DNA of 64,000 nt from Pseudomonas palleroniana (GCF_003031675.1 NZ_PYWX01000003.1:84152-148151); one strand, 5' to 3'; shown: positions 36,901-46,923, counted from the stretch's first letter. The notes: a model not told the origin generated them from the letters alone. A program made the numbers and translations.

Positions 36901-37099
36901 AGGTGTTTTCGAGCGTGCGGCACACGGATGAGCGTGTCCATAGCGCTCTCTTGGAACAGCGTAAATGCTACCATTCGTCGGTTTCTATGGTGCTGGCAGT
37001 CTGTACTCAGGCTGAATGAAAGCAATTTTCTGCCCGGCTTGCCGTGACAGGCGTCGAGTCGCAGCGTTTAATGAAACCCTGTCCTTTGGAGTTGATGCT

Positions 37100-37564
37100 A
37101 TGCGTAAGTCCGTTTTACTAGTTGCCTGCTTTACCACCCTGTCGTTGCTGTTGGGTGGCTGCGCCTCGAGTCTGACCGGCGACTCGTACTCCCGTGATGA
37201 CGCGCGTCGCGTACAGACCGTTCGCATGGGTACCATCGAATCCCTGCGTCCAGTGAAAATCGAAGGCACCAAGACCCCAATCGGCAGCGTGGCCGGTGCA
37301 GTGGTGGGTGGCGTCGGCGGCAGTGCTATCGGCGGTGGCCGTGGCAGTATCGTCACGGGCGTCATCGGTGCCGTTGCCGGCGGCCTGCTGGGCTCCGCTG
37401 CCGAGGAAGGCCTGACCCGCACCCAAGGCGTCGAAATCACCGTTCGCGAAGACGACGGCAGCATGCGCGCCTACGTCCAGCAAGTTGACCCGAATGAAAT
37501 CTTCCGCATCGGCCAACGCGTGCGCATCATGAGCGTTAACGGTCAAAGCCGCGTTTCTCAGTAA
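37100..37564 (+). CDS. SlyB-like glycine-zipper outer-membrane lipoprotein
   Basis: This 154-residue protein has a lipoprotein signal (MRKSVLLVACFTTLSLLLGG then CAS). The mature part begins SRDDARRVQTVRMGTI and carries a glycine-zipper 2TM segment (GAVVGGVGGSAIGGGRGS, then GVIGAVAGGLLGSAAEEG), and ends with a small beta domain (VREDDGSMRAYVQQ, FRIGQRVRIMS). This matches the SlyB/Pcp family, which stabilises the outer membrane. The ATG at 37100 follows TTTGGAG. A clear terminator follows. Confidence 0.9.
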   Translation: MRKSVLLVACFTTLSLLLGGCASSLTGDSYSRDDARRVQTVRMGTIESLRPVKIEGTKTPIGSVAGAVVGGVGGSAIGGGRGSIVTGVIGAVAGGLLGSAAEEGLTRTQGVEITVREDDGSMRAYVQQVDPNEIFRIGQRVRIMSVNGQSRVSQ

Positions 37565-37583
37565 GCGTCGGTTGTAGAAACAC

Positions 37584-37617
37584 AAAACCCCAACCGGGTG
37601 ACCGGTTGGGGTTTTTT
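37584..37617 (+). terminator. Intrinsic terminator of the SlyB-like gene
   Basis: ACCCCAACCGG, GTGA, CCGGTTGGGGT then TTTTTG: an 11-bp GC-rich stem and T-run, 20 nt past the stop. Confidence 0.92.
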
Positions 37618-37692
37618 GTATCTTGGTGCGAGACTTTTTATGAGAAACGTTCAAACGTGAGGCTTTTCGTAAATGACGAAAAAGCAGGCAAT

Positions 37693-37721
37693 AAAAAACC
37701 GCCTTAGTAGGGCGGTTTTTT
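37693..37721. terminator. Second, bidirectional terminator hairpin in the intergenic region
   Basis: AAAAAACCGCC, TTAGTA, GGCGGTTTTTT form a symmetrical hairpin 76 nt past the previous terminator. No annotated gene ends here, so it may close a short transcript on either strand. Confidence 0.75.
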
Positions 37722-37855
37722 ATTGCGAACCAGATTTTAAGCTGGACTCACATGCTCATAGGACGCGATGACATGGGCGAAATCCTACCGTCGCTCAAGG
37801 GGGCGTGCAAGGTTCGGTGACGAGTGGTGGCCAACGTTTGTGAGTCTGAAAAGTG

Positions 37856-37888
37856 AGCCGCCTCGGTTTATACCGAGGCGGCTTTTTG
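37856..37888 (+). terminator. Third terminator hairpin, possible end of a small RNA
   Basis: AGCCGCCTCGG, TTTATA, CCGAGGCGGCT then TTTTTGG: an 11-bp stem with a plus-strand T-run, 19 nt before the convergent chemoreceptor stop. On the minus strand no T-run follows. The 134 nt since the second terminator hold no convincing ORF. The whole 37565-37906 gap thus holds three terminators and no gene. Confidence 0.7.
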
Positions 37889-37906
37889 GTTTTCTGCGTC
37901 CCGGTT

Positions 37907-39529
37907 TCAAACCTGAAAGTGCTTCACCATCGTATTCAATTCATGCGCCAGGCTGGCGAGGGATTGGGAAGCGCTGGTGGTTTGGGTCGAGCCCTCTGCG
38001 GATTGAATCGACAGTTGCTGGATATTCAGCAAGTTGCGATCAACCGCCCGAGCAACGTCGGCTTGCTCGGCCGCAGCGGTGGTGATGACCAGGTTTCGAT
38101 CGTTGATCTCATTATTGGCCATCAAGATATCCGCCAGTGCCTGTTGTGCCAGCTCGGCCAGTGACAGGGTTTGCTGGGTCATGCTGCTGCTGTCGAGCAT
38201 GGTCTTCACGGTGCTGGCAGTGTTGGACTGGATACTGCCGATCATCTGTTCGATTTCCTGGGTCGATTGAGCGGTGCGATGGGCCAGGGCGCGGACTTCG
38301 TCGGCAACCACGGCAAAACCGCGACCGGCTTCACCGGCACGGGCGGCTTCGATGGCCGCGTTCAACGCCAGCAGGTTGGTTTGTTCGGCGATGGTGCGGA
38401 TGACATCCAGCACCTTGCCGATATCCTTGGCCTGTTCGGCCAGGCTGCCCACTTGCTCGGAGCTGACTTCAACGCCACGGGTCAGGGCCTGGATAGCATC
38501 CAGGGCTTCGACCATGCGCTGCTGGCCTTTCAAGGCAATGCTGCGCGACTCTTGGGAGAGGTCGGAGGTTGAAGCCGCGTTCCTGGCGACGTCCTCAATC
38601 GCGGTAGTCATCTCGGTGACGGCAGTGGCGGCCTGTTCGATTTCGCCATGTTGCTGCTGCAAGTCGCGGCTGCCTTCGGCGGTCACGGCATTCAGTTCTT
38701 CGGCGGCTGCGGCGAGTTGGCTGGATGAGCCGGTAATCTGCCGCAAAGTCTGCACCAGATTGTTACGCATGGTCTCCTGCGCCCTGAGCAGGCGAGTGGC
38801 CTCGTCATTGCCCGTCGGGTTGATGGGCTGGGTCAGGTCGCCCTTGGCGATGGTTTCGGCGACCTGCACCGCTTCATTGATGGGGCGGGTAATGCTTCGG
38901 GTCAGCAGCCAGGCAACCAGTACGGTGCCACCACTCACCAGCAGGATGACGAGCGCGATGCCTTTCATGGCGTGTTGATAAGCATCCACGGAGGTCAGGC
39001 CGGCTTGTTCCGCGCCTTTGTTGGCGAGGTCGATCAGTTGGTCAAAGTTCTTGGTCATGTGCTCGTAGCTTTCTCGAATGCTGTTGAGAAAGTCGCGGGC
39101 GCCGGCCTTGTCGCCTGAACGTGAGCGCTTGAGCATCTCGGTGTGGTTCTGCGCATACGCGTCCAGGCTCTGGTTGAACACATCGAGACGAGATTTTTCC
39201 TCGGCGGTGTTCAGGAGGGCTGCGTATTGCGCCAACTGCTCTTTGACCGCTTTCAGGCGGCCGGCGGATTTTTCTTCGTAGGTCTGCATGTCTGCATCGC
39301 TAGAGGACAGGATGTGCGCCATTTCCCCCAGGCGAAAACGGTCGAGCGAAGCATTGGCCAGGGCCAGCAGCCGGACCCGCTGCAGCCAGTTATTCTGTAT
39401 GTCGGCAGCCTGGGACTGCACTTCGCCGATCTGCTTGAGGGCGAACAGACCGAGAAACACACTCAGTGACGCAATAGCAGCGAAGCCGATGAAGGCCCTG
39501 GCTGCGATTCTTATATTTCTCAGGAACAT
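37907..39529 (-). CDS. Methyl-accepting chemotaxis protein
   Basis: This 540-residue chemoreceptor has a first membrane helix near 10-30, a periplasmic four-helix-bundle-type sensor (about 32-190), a second helix ([19 protein letters not shown]), HAMP and a signalling domain. The hairpin tip motif ([20 protein letters not shown] and [17 protein letters not shown]) that binds CheA/CheW is intact. No C-terminal CheR/CheB-binding pentapeptide is seen. The ligand is unknown. Its stop is convergent with a plus-strand terminator. Confidence 0.94.
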   Translation of the reverse strand: MFLRNIRIAARAFIGFAAIASLSVFLGLFALKQIGEVQSQAADIQNNWLQRVRLLALANASLDRFRLGEMAHILSSSDADMQTYEEKSAGRLKAVKEQLAQYAALLNTAEEKSRLDVFNQSLDAYAQNHTEMLKRSRSGDKAGARDFLNSIRESYEHMTKNFDQLIDLANKGAEQAGLTSVDAYQHAMKGIALVILLVSGGTVLVAWLLTRSITRPINEAVQVAETIAKGDLTQPINPTGNDEATRLLRAQETMRNNLVQTLRQITGSSSQLAAAAEELNAVTAEGSRDLQQQHGEIEQAATAVTEMTTAIEDVARNAASTSDLSQESRSIALKGQQRMVEALDAIQALTRGVEVSSEQVGSLAEQAKDIGKVLDVIRTIAEQTNLLALNAAIEAARAGEAGRGFAVVADEVRALAHRTAQSTQEIEQMIGSIQSNTASTVKTMLDSSSMTQQTLSLAELAQQALADILMANNEINDRNLVITTAAAEQADVARAVDRNLLNIQQLSIQSAEGSTQTTSASQSLASLAHELNTMVKHFQV

Positions 39530-39728
39530 GGGATTGTCGCTCGGGCTGGAGACGCGTTGGAGAACAAGGTGGAGCGGGTGTCCCTAGGAGGGACAGCGAG
39601 ATCGCCACAACAGATAATCGGCGGCAGGGGGGAAGTCTTTAGGGGATTGGAGCAAGGGTATGGGTAGATAGCGCTGTGGTTGCGCAGCGCCACTGTTAAG
39701 CAATACCCGGCAGCGTAGCGGCTTGGGC

Positions 39729-40064
39729 CTAGGTGAACATCTCGATGTCGTCGAGTGCACTTCCTATGACTCCTCTAAGGGAGGGATCTTTGCGCTCTGC
39801 CTGCTGCAATGCTGGAGAGACCTTGGTCATGTCCAGCGCTCCGAATCGACGTGCGATGTGCCCAATTGCAACAATCGCCGCCGATGCAATCATTGAGTCG
39901 TGATGGTTAACATACATCAGGCACGTGTCTTGAGCCCAGGCACCATCTGTTTCGTTAAGCCCGATGGAAATCAGTGCCGTCGTTGCTTTTTCAGTGTCGC
40001 CGGTGGCGAGGTCCCTTATGGCTTCGTCATGGCTCAAGTCTGGATCGTGATAACGCATTTTCAT
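39729..40064 (-). CDS. Immunity-like HEAT-repeat protein, second copy
   Basis: This 111-residue protein is a clear paralogue of the gene next to it at 40113: both start M(K/T)MRYHDP, contain TALISIGLNE-type and IASAAI(V/I)AIGHIARRFG segments and end DDIEMFT or GDIEMYT. The alternating helices suggest HEAT repeats. As the second cognate or orphan immunity gene it lies 48 nt past the first one. Differences are spread along the protein, so it may protect against a related toxin from another strain. This is inference. Confidence 0.75.
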   Translation of the reverse strand: MKMRYHDPDLSHDEAIRDLATGDTEKATTALISIGLNETDGAWAQDTCLMYVNHHDSMIASAAIVAIGHIARRFGALDMTKVSPALQQAERKDPSLRGVIGSALDDIEMFT

Positions 40065-40112
40065 TTATCCGGTGCCACTGTGAACACCCTCAGTCGGGTA
40101 GCCGGTTAATGG

Positions 40113-40448
40113 CTATGTATACATCTCGATGTCGCCAAGTGCGTCGTCAACTACGCCAGATAGAGAAGGGGATCTACGCTTTGCCTGTTCGAATGATGCA
40201 GAAATTTTGGTTATTTCTACTTCACCGAACCTACGTGCAATGTGGCCGATTGCGATGATGGCGGCTGATGCGATGTCATCGTCAGGGTTGGTGACAAATT
40301 GAAGGCAGGTTTCTTGAGCCCATGTTGAGTCCATTTCATTCAACCCAATTGAGATCAGTGCTTCTGTCACTTTGTTTGGATCTGGGGTAGCTAAAAAGCG
40401 TACGGCTTCATCGCGGTCCAAGGACGGGTCGTGGTATCGCATGGTCAT
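40113..40448 (-). CDS. Immunity-like HEAT-repeat protein next to the pyocin-domain toxin
   Basis: This 111-residue, acidic, helical protein overlaps the toxin stop by 4 nt (ATGA), the usual toxin-immunity arrangement. IASAAIIAIGHIARRFG is a HEAT-like helix pair. It should bind and block the C-terminal toxin domain of its neighbour in the producing cell. The DNA here and in the toxin 3' end looks AT-richer than the surroundings, which fits exchange of toxin/immunity modules. Confidence 0.78.
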   Translation of the reverse strand: MTMRYHDPSLDRDEAVRFLATPDPNKVTEALISIGLNEMDSTWAQETCLQFVTNPDDDIASAAIIAIGHIARRFGEVEITKISASFEQAKRRSPSLSGVVDDALGDIEMYT

Positions 40449-41677
40449 TTGCTGTCTCCCAAAATTTTACCTTTTCGGTTAGTTTTCCCCGACTTGATCA
40501 GGGCATTTTTCATATCTTGCCTCAGCTCACCCCACGGTCTTACGTGGGCGTGATATGCACCTTCGGCAGTGCGGTCAATTACCACGAACTCTTTGGTATG
40601 TGGATCAATAGCTATGCGTCTACGAGAATTAGGAGGATTAACCTCTATCGAATTATTTAGTGAATCTAATCCGTTTTCCGGCCTTTTGCTCTTAACCGAG
40701 TTTCCCTTCTTGCTGTGATAGGGCGCGTCTTCATACTTCCAGCTTACGACGATATAAAGCGGTTTAACGCCCGAGCCTACTGGGAACACCAGAATAAAAT
40801 CTTTGTAATCCGGTGGATAAATCGGGTCGACAATGATGTTCGCGGCTTTTTCGTTCGCGGGGTACACCCATATGTGTGGTGTGGATGGCGCTGCCTCCAG
40901 TTGCGGTATGCCAAGCGTGTTCGCGGGGTCAATGGCGGGTGTCCAGATCAACTCGACGCTGTCTCCCAAGTCGGCCACGTATTGCGTTTCACGCATCTGA
41001 AACTGCACCACATCGACCATCTCCCAGTCGCGATGCTTCCCGGTGTAGAAGGCATACGCCTTGAGTGCACCGTCGTCTTGTTGCTCGATGTGCAAGCGAA
41101 GCCGTGTTCGCGCCCTCGTCATGGCGCGCAGTTGCTCCTCGGTGTAGAGCGCGCTGTCACCGAGGCTGGAAGGCCAGACCAAGGCGATGACGCCTGCCAG
41201 AAATGCTGTACCTAGGGTGCCGGCGCTCGCCGTGGCGATTGCCGCCAGGCTGTCTGCTGTCGCAGTACCACCCAACGCCAGCGCCCCAAGCCCCGCAGGC
41301 AGTGGGCTACCACTTATCTTGCCAAGGGGCAGCAGGCCTGAGTCGTCTGATTCGCGCCCTCCCAAGAGTGCGAATTCGCCATAATCGCTGAGGCGATCCA
41401 GTGGCACATGACCGGTTGGATCTTGATAGTCGATGATGGCGTCCGGCAAATGGCAGGACTTGGTAAATACGCAGCCTGGATTGGGCGGCGGCGTGGGCGG
41501 TGGTTTAACTTCAAGAAGTGCCTCCAGCGTGACCTGTCGGTTGATCATCACGCTAAGGTCTTGTTGCTGTGCCGCTTCACGGGCTGCCAGTTCCGCCTCA
41601 TTCATGGATTCCAGTAGCCGATAGCCACCGGTTCCAGTCCCGTAGCATCGCCAGACCATTACATCCTTGTTTTTCAT
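40445..41677 (-). CDS. S-type pyocin domain-containing toxin
   Basis: This 410-residue protein lacks a signal peptide. Residues about 55-65 are a proline linker (PPPTPPPNPG); about 130-165 is a hydrophobic Gly/Ala-rich stretch (LGALALGGTATADSL, LGTAFLAGVIALVW); about 170-300 is a pyocin-S-like domain (MTRARTRLRLHIEQQ and LGDSVELIWTPA). The basic C-terminal domain (about 315-410) has RRRIAIDPHTKEFVVIDRT, YHAHVRPW and NALIKSGKTNRKGKI. I recall similar C-termini in Rhs and CDI toxins; an RNase activity is a guess. No receptor-binding domain is seen, so delivery may differ from classical S pyocins. Confidence 0.78.
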   Translation of the reverse strand: MKNKDVMVWRCYGTGTGGYRLLESMNEAELAAREAAQQQDLSVMINRQVTLEALLEVKPPPTPPPNPGCVFTKSCHLPDAIIDYQDPTGHVPLDRLSDYGEFALLGGRESDDSGLLPLGKISGSPLPAGLGALALGGTATADSLAAIATASAGTLGTAFLAGVIALVWPSSLGDSALYTEEQLRAMTRARTRLRLHIEQQDDGALKAYAFYTGKHRDWEMVDVVQFQMRETQYVADLGDSVELIWTPAIDPANTLGIPQLEAAPSTPHIWVYPANEKAANIIVDPIYPPDYKDFILVFPVGSGVKPLYIVVSWKYEDAPYHSKKGNSVKSKRPENGLDSLNNSIEVNPPNSRRRIAIDPHTKEFVVIDRTAEGAYHAHVRPWGELRQDMKNALIKSGKTNRKGKILGDSK

Positions 41678-41844
41678 TGCGCCCTCCTGGCTTTGTGCAT
41701 AACGAGGTCCGACGCAAAAGTCGGAAGCGCGACGTTATGGCAAGCCGAGGAGGGGGGATGTAGGTTAGATCTGCGAAGTGACGAGGAATGAGCTGAATAA
41801 GTAGAGGGGAAAGGAGGAGCCGATTACCGGCTCCCGCAAAGGGC

Positions 41845-43035
41845 TCAGGCTTTCTTGCGACTTGCCATGGCCGTTACCGCATAGCCGATACACGCCGCCA
41901 GGATCGACCCGGTCAGGATCCCCATTCGGTCTTCACCCGCGAATTCGCTGGCGCCCGGCACAAAGGCCAGGGAACCGACGAACAGGCTCATGGTGAAGCC
42001 GATGCCGCACAGGATCGCTACACCGAACACCTGGCCCCAGTTGGCGCCACTGGGCAGGGCGGCGAGGCCGGTCTTGATGGCTAGCCAGGTGAGGCCGAAT
42101 ACGCCGATGGTCTTGCCGATCAGCAAGCCTGCGGCGATACCCATGGGCACGTGATGGGTGAAGCTGTCCAGGCTGACGCCCGCCAGGGACACGCCGGCAT
42201 TGGCAAACGCGAACAATGGCAGGATGCCGTAGGCCACCCACGGATGCAGTGCATGCTCCAGGGTGAGCAGCGGCGAGGGTTCGGCATTCTTGGTGCGCAT
42301 CGGGATGCAGAATGCCAGGGTCACACCGGCCAGCGTGGCATGCACGCCACTCTTGAGCACACAAACCCACAGGATCAGGCCGATGATCAGGTAGGGCCCA
42401 AGCTTGATCACACCCAGGCGGTTCATGGCGATCAAGGCAATCAGGCAAGCGCCCGCACCTGCCAGGGAGGCACCGGACAGATCGGCGGAGTAGAACAGCG
42501 CGATGACGATAATGGCGCCCAGGTCATCAATGATGGCCAAGGTCATCAGGAACAGTTTCAGCGACACCGGCACGCGCTTGCCCAGCAGCGCCAGGACGCC
42601 CAGGGCAAAGGCGATATCGGTGGCCATGGGGATCGCCCAGCCGGACATCGCGGCGGGGTAGTCCTTGTTGATCGCCCAATAGATCAGCGCCGGTACGACC
42701 ATGCCGCCGATGGCGGCGGCACCGGGCAATACCACTTGCGATGGCTTGGACAGGTGACCGTCGAGGAGTTCTCGCTTCACTTCCAGGCCGATCAGCAGGA
42801 AGAACAGAGCCATCAGGCCATCGTTGATCCACAGCAGGGCGGGTTTGGCGATTTTCAGCGCGCCGACCTGTGCCACCACTGGTACATCAAGAAAAGCGTT
42901 ATACAGGTGCGACAACGGTGAGTTGTTAATGATCAGCGCCAGGGCGGCGGCGGCGATCAACAACAGGCCGCTGGCGGCTTCCAGCTGGAAGAAACGGGTG
43001 AAAGTGCTACGCAGAGGCAAGGGATGCTCTCCCAT
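41845..43035 (-). CDS. nhaA: Na+/H+ antiporter NhaA
   Basis: This 396-residue inner-membrane antiporter has about twelve helices. Family motifs are [32 protein letters not shown] and [21 protein letters not shown] (shown in part), where the paired Asp residues carry out ion exchange. It exports Na+ in return for protons and matters in salty or alkaline conditions. Length matches E. coli NhaA (388). It is divergent from the PLP enzyme gene across about 200 nt with an AT-rich stretch near 43080-43110. Confidence 0.96.
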   Translation of the reverse strand: MGEHPLPLRSTFTRFFQLEAASGLLLIAAAALALIINNSPLSHLYNAFLDVPVVAQVGALKIAKPALLWINDGLMALFFLLIGLEVKRELLDGHLSKPSQVVLPGAAAIGGMVVPALIYWAINKDYPAAMSGWAIPMATDIAFALGVLALLGKRVPVSLKLFLMTLAIIDDLGAIIVIALFYSADLSGASLAGAGACLIALIAMNRLGVIKLGPYLIIGLILWVCVLKSGVHATLAGVTLAFCIPMRTKNAEPSPLLTLEHALHPWVAYGILPLFAFANAGVSLAGVSLDSFTHHVPMGIAAGLLIGKTIGVFGLTWLAIKTGLAALPSGANWGQVFGVAILCGIGFTMSLFVGSLAFVPGASEFAGEDRMGILTGSILAACIGYAVTAMASRKKA

Positions 43036-43237
43036 TCAAGGTTCAATAGATGGGTACCCTAACCCGTACCGTTAGTTGTTAAAACAAAAGTTATATTCTT
43101 ATTTGTTATAAGCGGCGCTCAGGGTCGGCAGGCCGCCAAAGCCTAGCAATTGTGTGTCTAATTGAGTCGTCACTGTATCTGTGTGCAGTGTAGGAAACCC
43201 CTTAAGATTCGGGCTGAAATCCTTAGAGACCCATCTT

Positions 43238-44332
43238 ATGAGCGACCACCGTACCTGGGCCCGTGAAGCCATTCGCATCATTGAAGCGGACTTCCAGCGT
43301 AGCGCCGACACGCACCTGATCCCTTTGCCATTGCCGGGGCTGCCGGGTATCGAGTTGTACTTCAAGGATGAGTCCAGCCACCCCACGGGCAGCTTGAAAC
43401 ACCGGCTGGCCCGTTCGCTGTTCCTGTATGCATTGTGTAATGGCTGGCTCAAGCCGGGCGCGCCGGTGATTGAAGCCTCCAGCGGTTCGACGGCGATCTC
43501 GGAAGCCTACTTCGCCCGCCTGCTCGGCCTGCCGTTCATTGCGGTCATGCCGGCGACCACGTCCCAGGAAAAGATTGCGCAGATCGCCTTCTATGGTGGC
43601 AAGAGCCATCTGGTGCAGGACCCGACGCAGATCTACGCCGAATCCGAACGCCTGGCGAAGGAAAGCGGTGGCCACTTCATGGACCAATTCACCTACGCCG
43701 AGCGGGCCACGGACTGGCGGGCGAATAACAACATCGCCGAATCGATCTTCCAGCAGATGCGCTTCGAGCATCACCCCGAGCCGAGCTGGTTGATTTCCAG
43801 CCCCGGCACCGGCGGCACCACCGCAACTCTGGGGCGCTATGTGCGTTATCGCCAGCATTGCACGCGCGTGCTGTGTGCAGATGCCGAACGCTCGGTATTT
43901 TTCGACTTTTATCAAAGCGGCGATGCCAGTTTGCGCCTGGACTGTGGCTCTCGGATCGAAGGGATTGGTCGGCCACGGGTCGAGGCGTCGTTTTTGCCCA
44001 AGGTGATTGATGCGATGGTCAAGGTGCCGGATGCCCTGTCGCTGGCAGCCATGCATTACCTGGCCGAGCGTTTGGGGCGGCGGGTCGGCGGCTCCAGCGG
44101 GACCAACCTGGTTGGCGCCCTGATGGCGGCGCAGCAGATGAAAGCGGCAGGCGAGTCGGGGTCGATCGTGGCGATCTTGTGCGATGGGGGTGAGCGCTAT
44201 GCCACTACCTATTACGATCAGGCTTGGCTTGAGGCTCAGGGCTATGAATTGAAGGGTTTGATGGCGGCCGTTGCGGCCAGTGTCGAACGCGGCGAGCCGT
44301 TACCTGAAACGATCTTGCGCGCCAATATCTGA
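43238..44332 (+). CDS. PLP-dependent cysteine synthase/desulfhydrase-family enzyme
   Basis: This 364-residue fold type II PLP enzyme has the lysine motif [11 protein letters not shown] (Schiff-base Lys), [19 protein letters not shown], which binds the substrate carboxylate, and the phosphate-binding [15 protein letters not shown]. It resembles the cysteine synthase-like L-cysteine desulfhydrase (Cds1) group rather than CysK or CysM. It probably breaks cysteine into sulfide, pyruvate and ammonia; the substrate is not proven. The ATG at 43238 ([11 protein letters not shown]) was preferred to one 19 codons earlier. Confidence 0.82.
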   Translation: MSDHRTWAREAIRIIEADFQRSADTHLIPLPLPGLPGIELYFKDESSHPTGSLKHRLARSLFLYALCNGWLKPGAPVIEASSGSTAISEAYFARLLGLPFIAVMPATTSQEKIAQIAFYGGKSHLVQDPTQIYAESERLAKESGGHFMDQFTYAERATDWRANNNIAESIFQQMRFEHHPEPSWLISSPGTGGTTATLGRYVRYRQHCTRVLCADAERSVFFDFYQSGDASLRLDCGSRIEGIGRPRVEASFLPKVIDAMVKVPDALSLAAMHYLAERLGRRVGGSSGTNLVGALMAAQQMKAAGESGSIVAILCDGGERYATTYYDQAWLEAQGYELKGLMAAVAASVERGEPLPETILRANI

Positions 44333-44337
44333 GAGGC

Positions 44338-44419
44338 GAGGGGCTTGTTCCCGATAGCAGTCGGTATGTCAGCTTATCTGTAGCTGATACACCGCTATCG
44401 GGAGCAAGCCCCCTCCCAC
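44338..44419. repeat. REPIN class A, copy 5
   Basis: GAGGGGCTTGTTCCCGATAG and TATCGGGAGCAAGCCCCCTC form the pair, with more divergence in the left arm than in other copies. It fills the space between two convergent genes. Confidence 0.85.
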
Positions 44420-44435
44420 ATTGAGTTGCGTTGGG

Positions 44436-46049
44436 TCAGGCTTGGATACCCAAGATATCCCGCGCCAACGCCTCGGCAATCCGAATCCCGTCAACACCCG
44501 CCGACAGAATCCCTCCGGCGTAACCGGCGCCTTCGCCGGCCGGATACAGGCCCTTCACGTTCAAGCTCTGCATCGAATCGTTACGGGTAATCCGCAACGG
44601 CGATGAGGTGCGGGTCTCGATACCCGTCAGCACCGCATCGTGCAGCGAATAGCCTTTGATCTGCTTCTCGAAGGCGGGCAAGGCTTCGCGGATCGCCTCG
44701 ATGGCGAAGTCCGGCAACGCCAAGGCCAGGTCGCCCAGCGATACGCCGGGCTTATAGGACGGCTCCACGCTGCCCAGGGCCGTGGAGGGCTTGCCGGCGA
44801 TGAAGTCGCCCACCAGCTGCGCCGGCGCCTCATAGTTGCTGCCACCGAGAATATACGCGTGGGACTCCAGGCGTTCCTGCAACTCGATCCCGGCCAGCGG
44901 GCCACCTGGGTAATCCACTTCAGGCGTGATGCCCACCACGATGCCGGAGTTGGCGTTGCGTTCGTTGCGCGAGTACTGGCTCATGCCGTTGGTGACCACG
45001 CGGTGTGGCTCGGACGTCGCGGCGACCACCGTGCCGCCCGGGCACATGCAGAAGCTGTAGACCGAGCGGCCGTTCTTGGCATGGTGCACCAGCTTGTAGT
45101 CGGCGGCGCCGAGTTTCGGGTGCCCGGCGTACTTGCCCAGGCGCGCGGCATCGATCAGCGATTGCGGGTGTTCGATACGGAACCCGACGGAGAACGGCTT
45201 GGCCTCCATGTAAACGCCACGTTCGTGGAGCATGCGGAAGGTATCGCGGGCACTATGGCCGAGGGCGAGGATCACGTGCTTGGACAGGATCTGCTCGCCG
45301 CCATCGATCACCACACCGTTCAACTGACCCTCTTCGATCAGCACGTCGGTCACGCGTTGTTCGAAGCGTACTTCACCGCCCAGGGCGATGATCTGCTGGC
45401 GCATGTTTTCCACCACGCCGGTCAGGCGGAAGGTCCCGATGTGCGGCTTGCTGACGTAAAGGATTTCTTCCGGCGCGCCGGCCTTGACGAACTCGTGCAG
45501 CACTTTACGGCCGTGGAATTTCGGATCCTTGATCTGGCTGTACAGTTTGCCGTCGGAAAAGGTGCCGGCGCCGCCTTCACCGAACTGCACGTTGGATTCA
45601 GGGTTGAGCACGCTTTTGCGCCACAGGCCCCAGGTGTCCTTGGTGCGCTGGCGAACTTCCTTGCCACGTTCGAGGATGATCGGCTTGAAGCCCATTTGCG
45701 CCAACAGCAGGCCGGCGAAGATGCCGCAAGGGCCAAAGCCCACCACGATCGGTCGTTCGATCAGGTCTTGCGGCGCCTGGCCGACCACCTTGTAGCTGAC
45801 ATCCGGCGCCGGGTTGACGTTGCGGTCGTCGGCGAACTTGAGCAGCAGGGCGGCTTCGCCTTTCACGTTCAGGTCGATGGTGTAGATGAAGCACAGCTCC
45901 GACGATTTTTTACGGGCGTCGTAGCTGCGCTTGAACAGGGTGAAATCGAGCAGGTCATCACTGGCGATCCCCAGGCGTTGCACGATGGCTGGCCGCAGGT
46001 CTTCTTCGGGATGGTCGATGGGCAGCTTGAGTTCGGTGATTCGTAACAT
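44436..46049 (-). CDS. FAD-dependent NAD(P)-type dehydrogenase (COG2509-like)
   Basis: This 537-residue flavoprotein has an N-terminal domain of about 90 residues, then an FAD Rossmann motif (VVGFGPCGIFAGLLLAQMG, then ILERG). FGEGGAGTFSDGKLY is characteristic of this large family, and GEGAGYAGGILSAGVDG near the C-terminus is the second FAD motif. The substrate and pathway are not known. The gene seems monocistronic, on the minus strand, about 100 nt before a lipoprotein gene on the same strand. Confidence 0.85.
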   Translation of the reverse strand: MLRITELKLPIDHPEEDLRPAIVQRLGIASDDLLDFTLFKRSYDARKKSSELCFIYTIDLNVKGEAALLLKFADDRNVNPAPDVSYKVVGQAPQDLIERPIVVGFGPCGIFAGLLLAQMGFKPIILERGKEVRQRTKDTWGLWRKSVLNPESNVQFGEGGAGTFSDGKLYSQIKDPKFHGRKVLHEFVKAGAPEEILYVSKPHIGTFRLTGVVENMRQQIIALGGEVRFEQRVTDVLIEEGQLNGVVIDGGEQILSKHVILALGHSARDTFRMLHERGVYMEAKPFSVGFRIEHPQSLIDAARLGKYAGHPKLGAADYKLVHHAKNGRSVYSFCMCPGGTVVAATSEPHRVVTNGMSQYSRNERNANSGIVVGITPEVDYPGGPLAGIELQERLESHAYILGGSNYEAPAQLVGDFIAGKPSTALGSVEPSYKPGVSLGDLALALPDFAIEAIREALPAFEKQIKGYSLHDAVLTGIETRTSSPLRITRNDSMQSLNVKGLYPAGEGAGYAGGILSAGVDGIRIAEALARDILGIQA

Positions 46050-46155
46050 GACAGGGTCCGGTAGGCGGCGGGCAAGGAGGCCGGCTGTTTTGCAAACCGG
46101 CGATTATAAGCCCCAATGGCAGGTTTCCGTCAGGTTAAAACAGCGCAGGGCCGAA

Positions 46156-46827
46156 TCAGTCGTCCCGTGAGCCACCAAACGCCGCGCAACCACGCTGTAC
46201 CTGGCCGTTGACCCGCAGTTCGGCGGTCATGTGCTGCAGGCTGCCGCTGGCGCTGTCGACGCAACGCTGCGGGGCTACCCACAGTTCGACGTGCTGGTTG
46301 TTGGCTTCGGTCATCAGGTTGAAGCGGCCATCACCGATCTGTTCTTCGACATAAGGCACGGCCAAAGGCGGCTGGCCTTCGCGTTCAAGCACCATGCCCT
46401 TGGCGGTGACGTTCATCGTCCAGGCGGGTTTATGGCCACTGGCGCGCAGGATCGTGCGTTTGAAATCCGGATCGTTGCAGGCCGAGGTAGAACGCTCGAC
46501 GCGATAGAGTTGTTGCAGTTCCACCGAACCCTGGGTGCCGCTGGCAACCCCGGAGAACTTGCCACGCAAGTCGGCAAACAGTTCGCCTTGCTGGCCGGCC
46601 AGTGAAGCGGCTTCCTGCAGGACGCTGGTGCCACCGGTGTCGTTGACCACATAGTTGCGTTGATCGTTGCACGGCTGGAACAACAGCTTGCCGCCCACTG
46701 CCGTCAACGCCCCCTGCATACGGGTCAGGCCGGCGGTAGACGGCTTGGCCGGTTCGCTTTCGAACATCTGGCAAGCGGCGAACAAGGGAAGCAAGGCAAA
46801 CAGAACGAGGGTACGGGCGGCGCGCAT
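46156..46827 (-). CDS. Putative lipoprotein with duplicated heat-shock HslJ/META-like C-terminus
   Basis: This 223-residue protein has a lipoprotein signal (MRAARTLVLFALLPLFAAC). Region 20-120 contains LTAVGGKLLFQPCNDQRNYVV, shortened in part, and QGELFADLRGKF. Region 125-223 contains a second part with two Cys (QRCVDSASGSLQHMTAELRVNGQVQRGCAAFGG), like COG3650 proteins. I recognise the family only as conserved lipoproteins of pseudomonads. The ATG at 46827 gives the signal peptide; a start six codons upstream is possible. Confidence 0.72.
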   Translation of the reverse strand: MRAARTLVLFALLPLFAACQMFESEPAKPSTAGLTRMQGALTAVGGKLLFQPCNDQRNYVVNDTGGTSVLQEAASLAGQQGELFADLRGKFSGVASGTQGSVELQQLYRVERSTSACNDPDFKRTILRASGHKPAWTMNVTAKGMVLEREGQPPLAVPYVEEQIGDGRFNLMTEANNQHVELWVAPQRCVDSASGSLQHMTAELRVNGQVQRGCAAFGGSRDD

Positions 46828-46923
46828 TATCGGGTCTCCAGACAAGTGCCGTCACGTTACGCAGGCTGGGGCTGCATCACAAGTCCAGCGCCCTGCTTCA
46901 GGCGATTCTTACAGACTTGAAAA

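Noticed and set aside
35112..37025. 637-residue open frame antisense to the OmpA-like gene and pdxH
   Set aside because: It spans two real genes and their spacer on the other strand; low-complexity translation without motifs.
39600..39728. tRNA-like or small RNA fold in the gap after the second immunity-like gene
   Set aside because: A stem (AGCGCTGTGG and neighbouring GCGCAGCGC) is present but there is no cloverleaf or anticodon arm; more likely a transcript-end hairpin.
44640..46046. 468-residue open frame antisense to the FAD-dependent dehydrogenase
   Set aside because: It covers the flavoprotein on the opposite strand with GC-rich codon shadow features.
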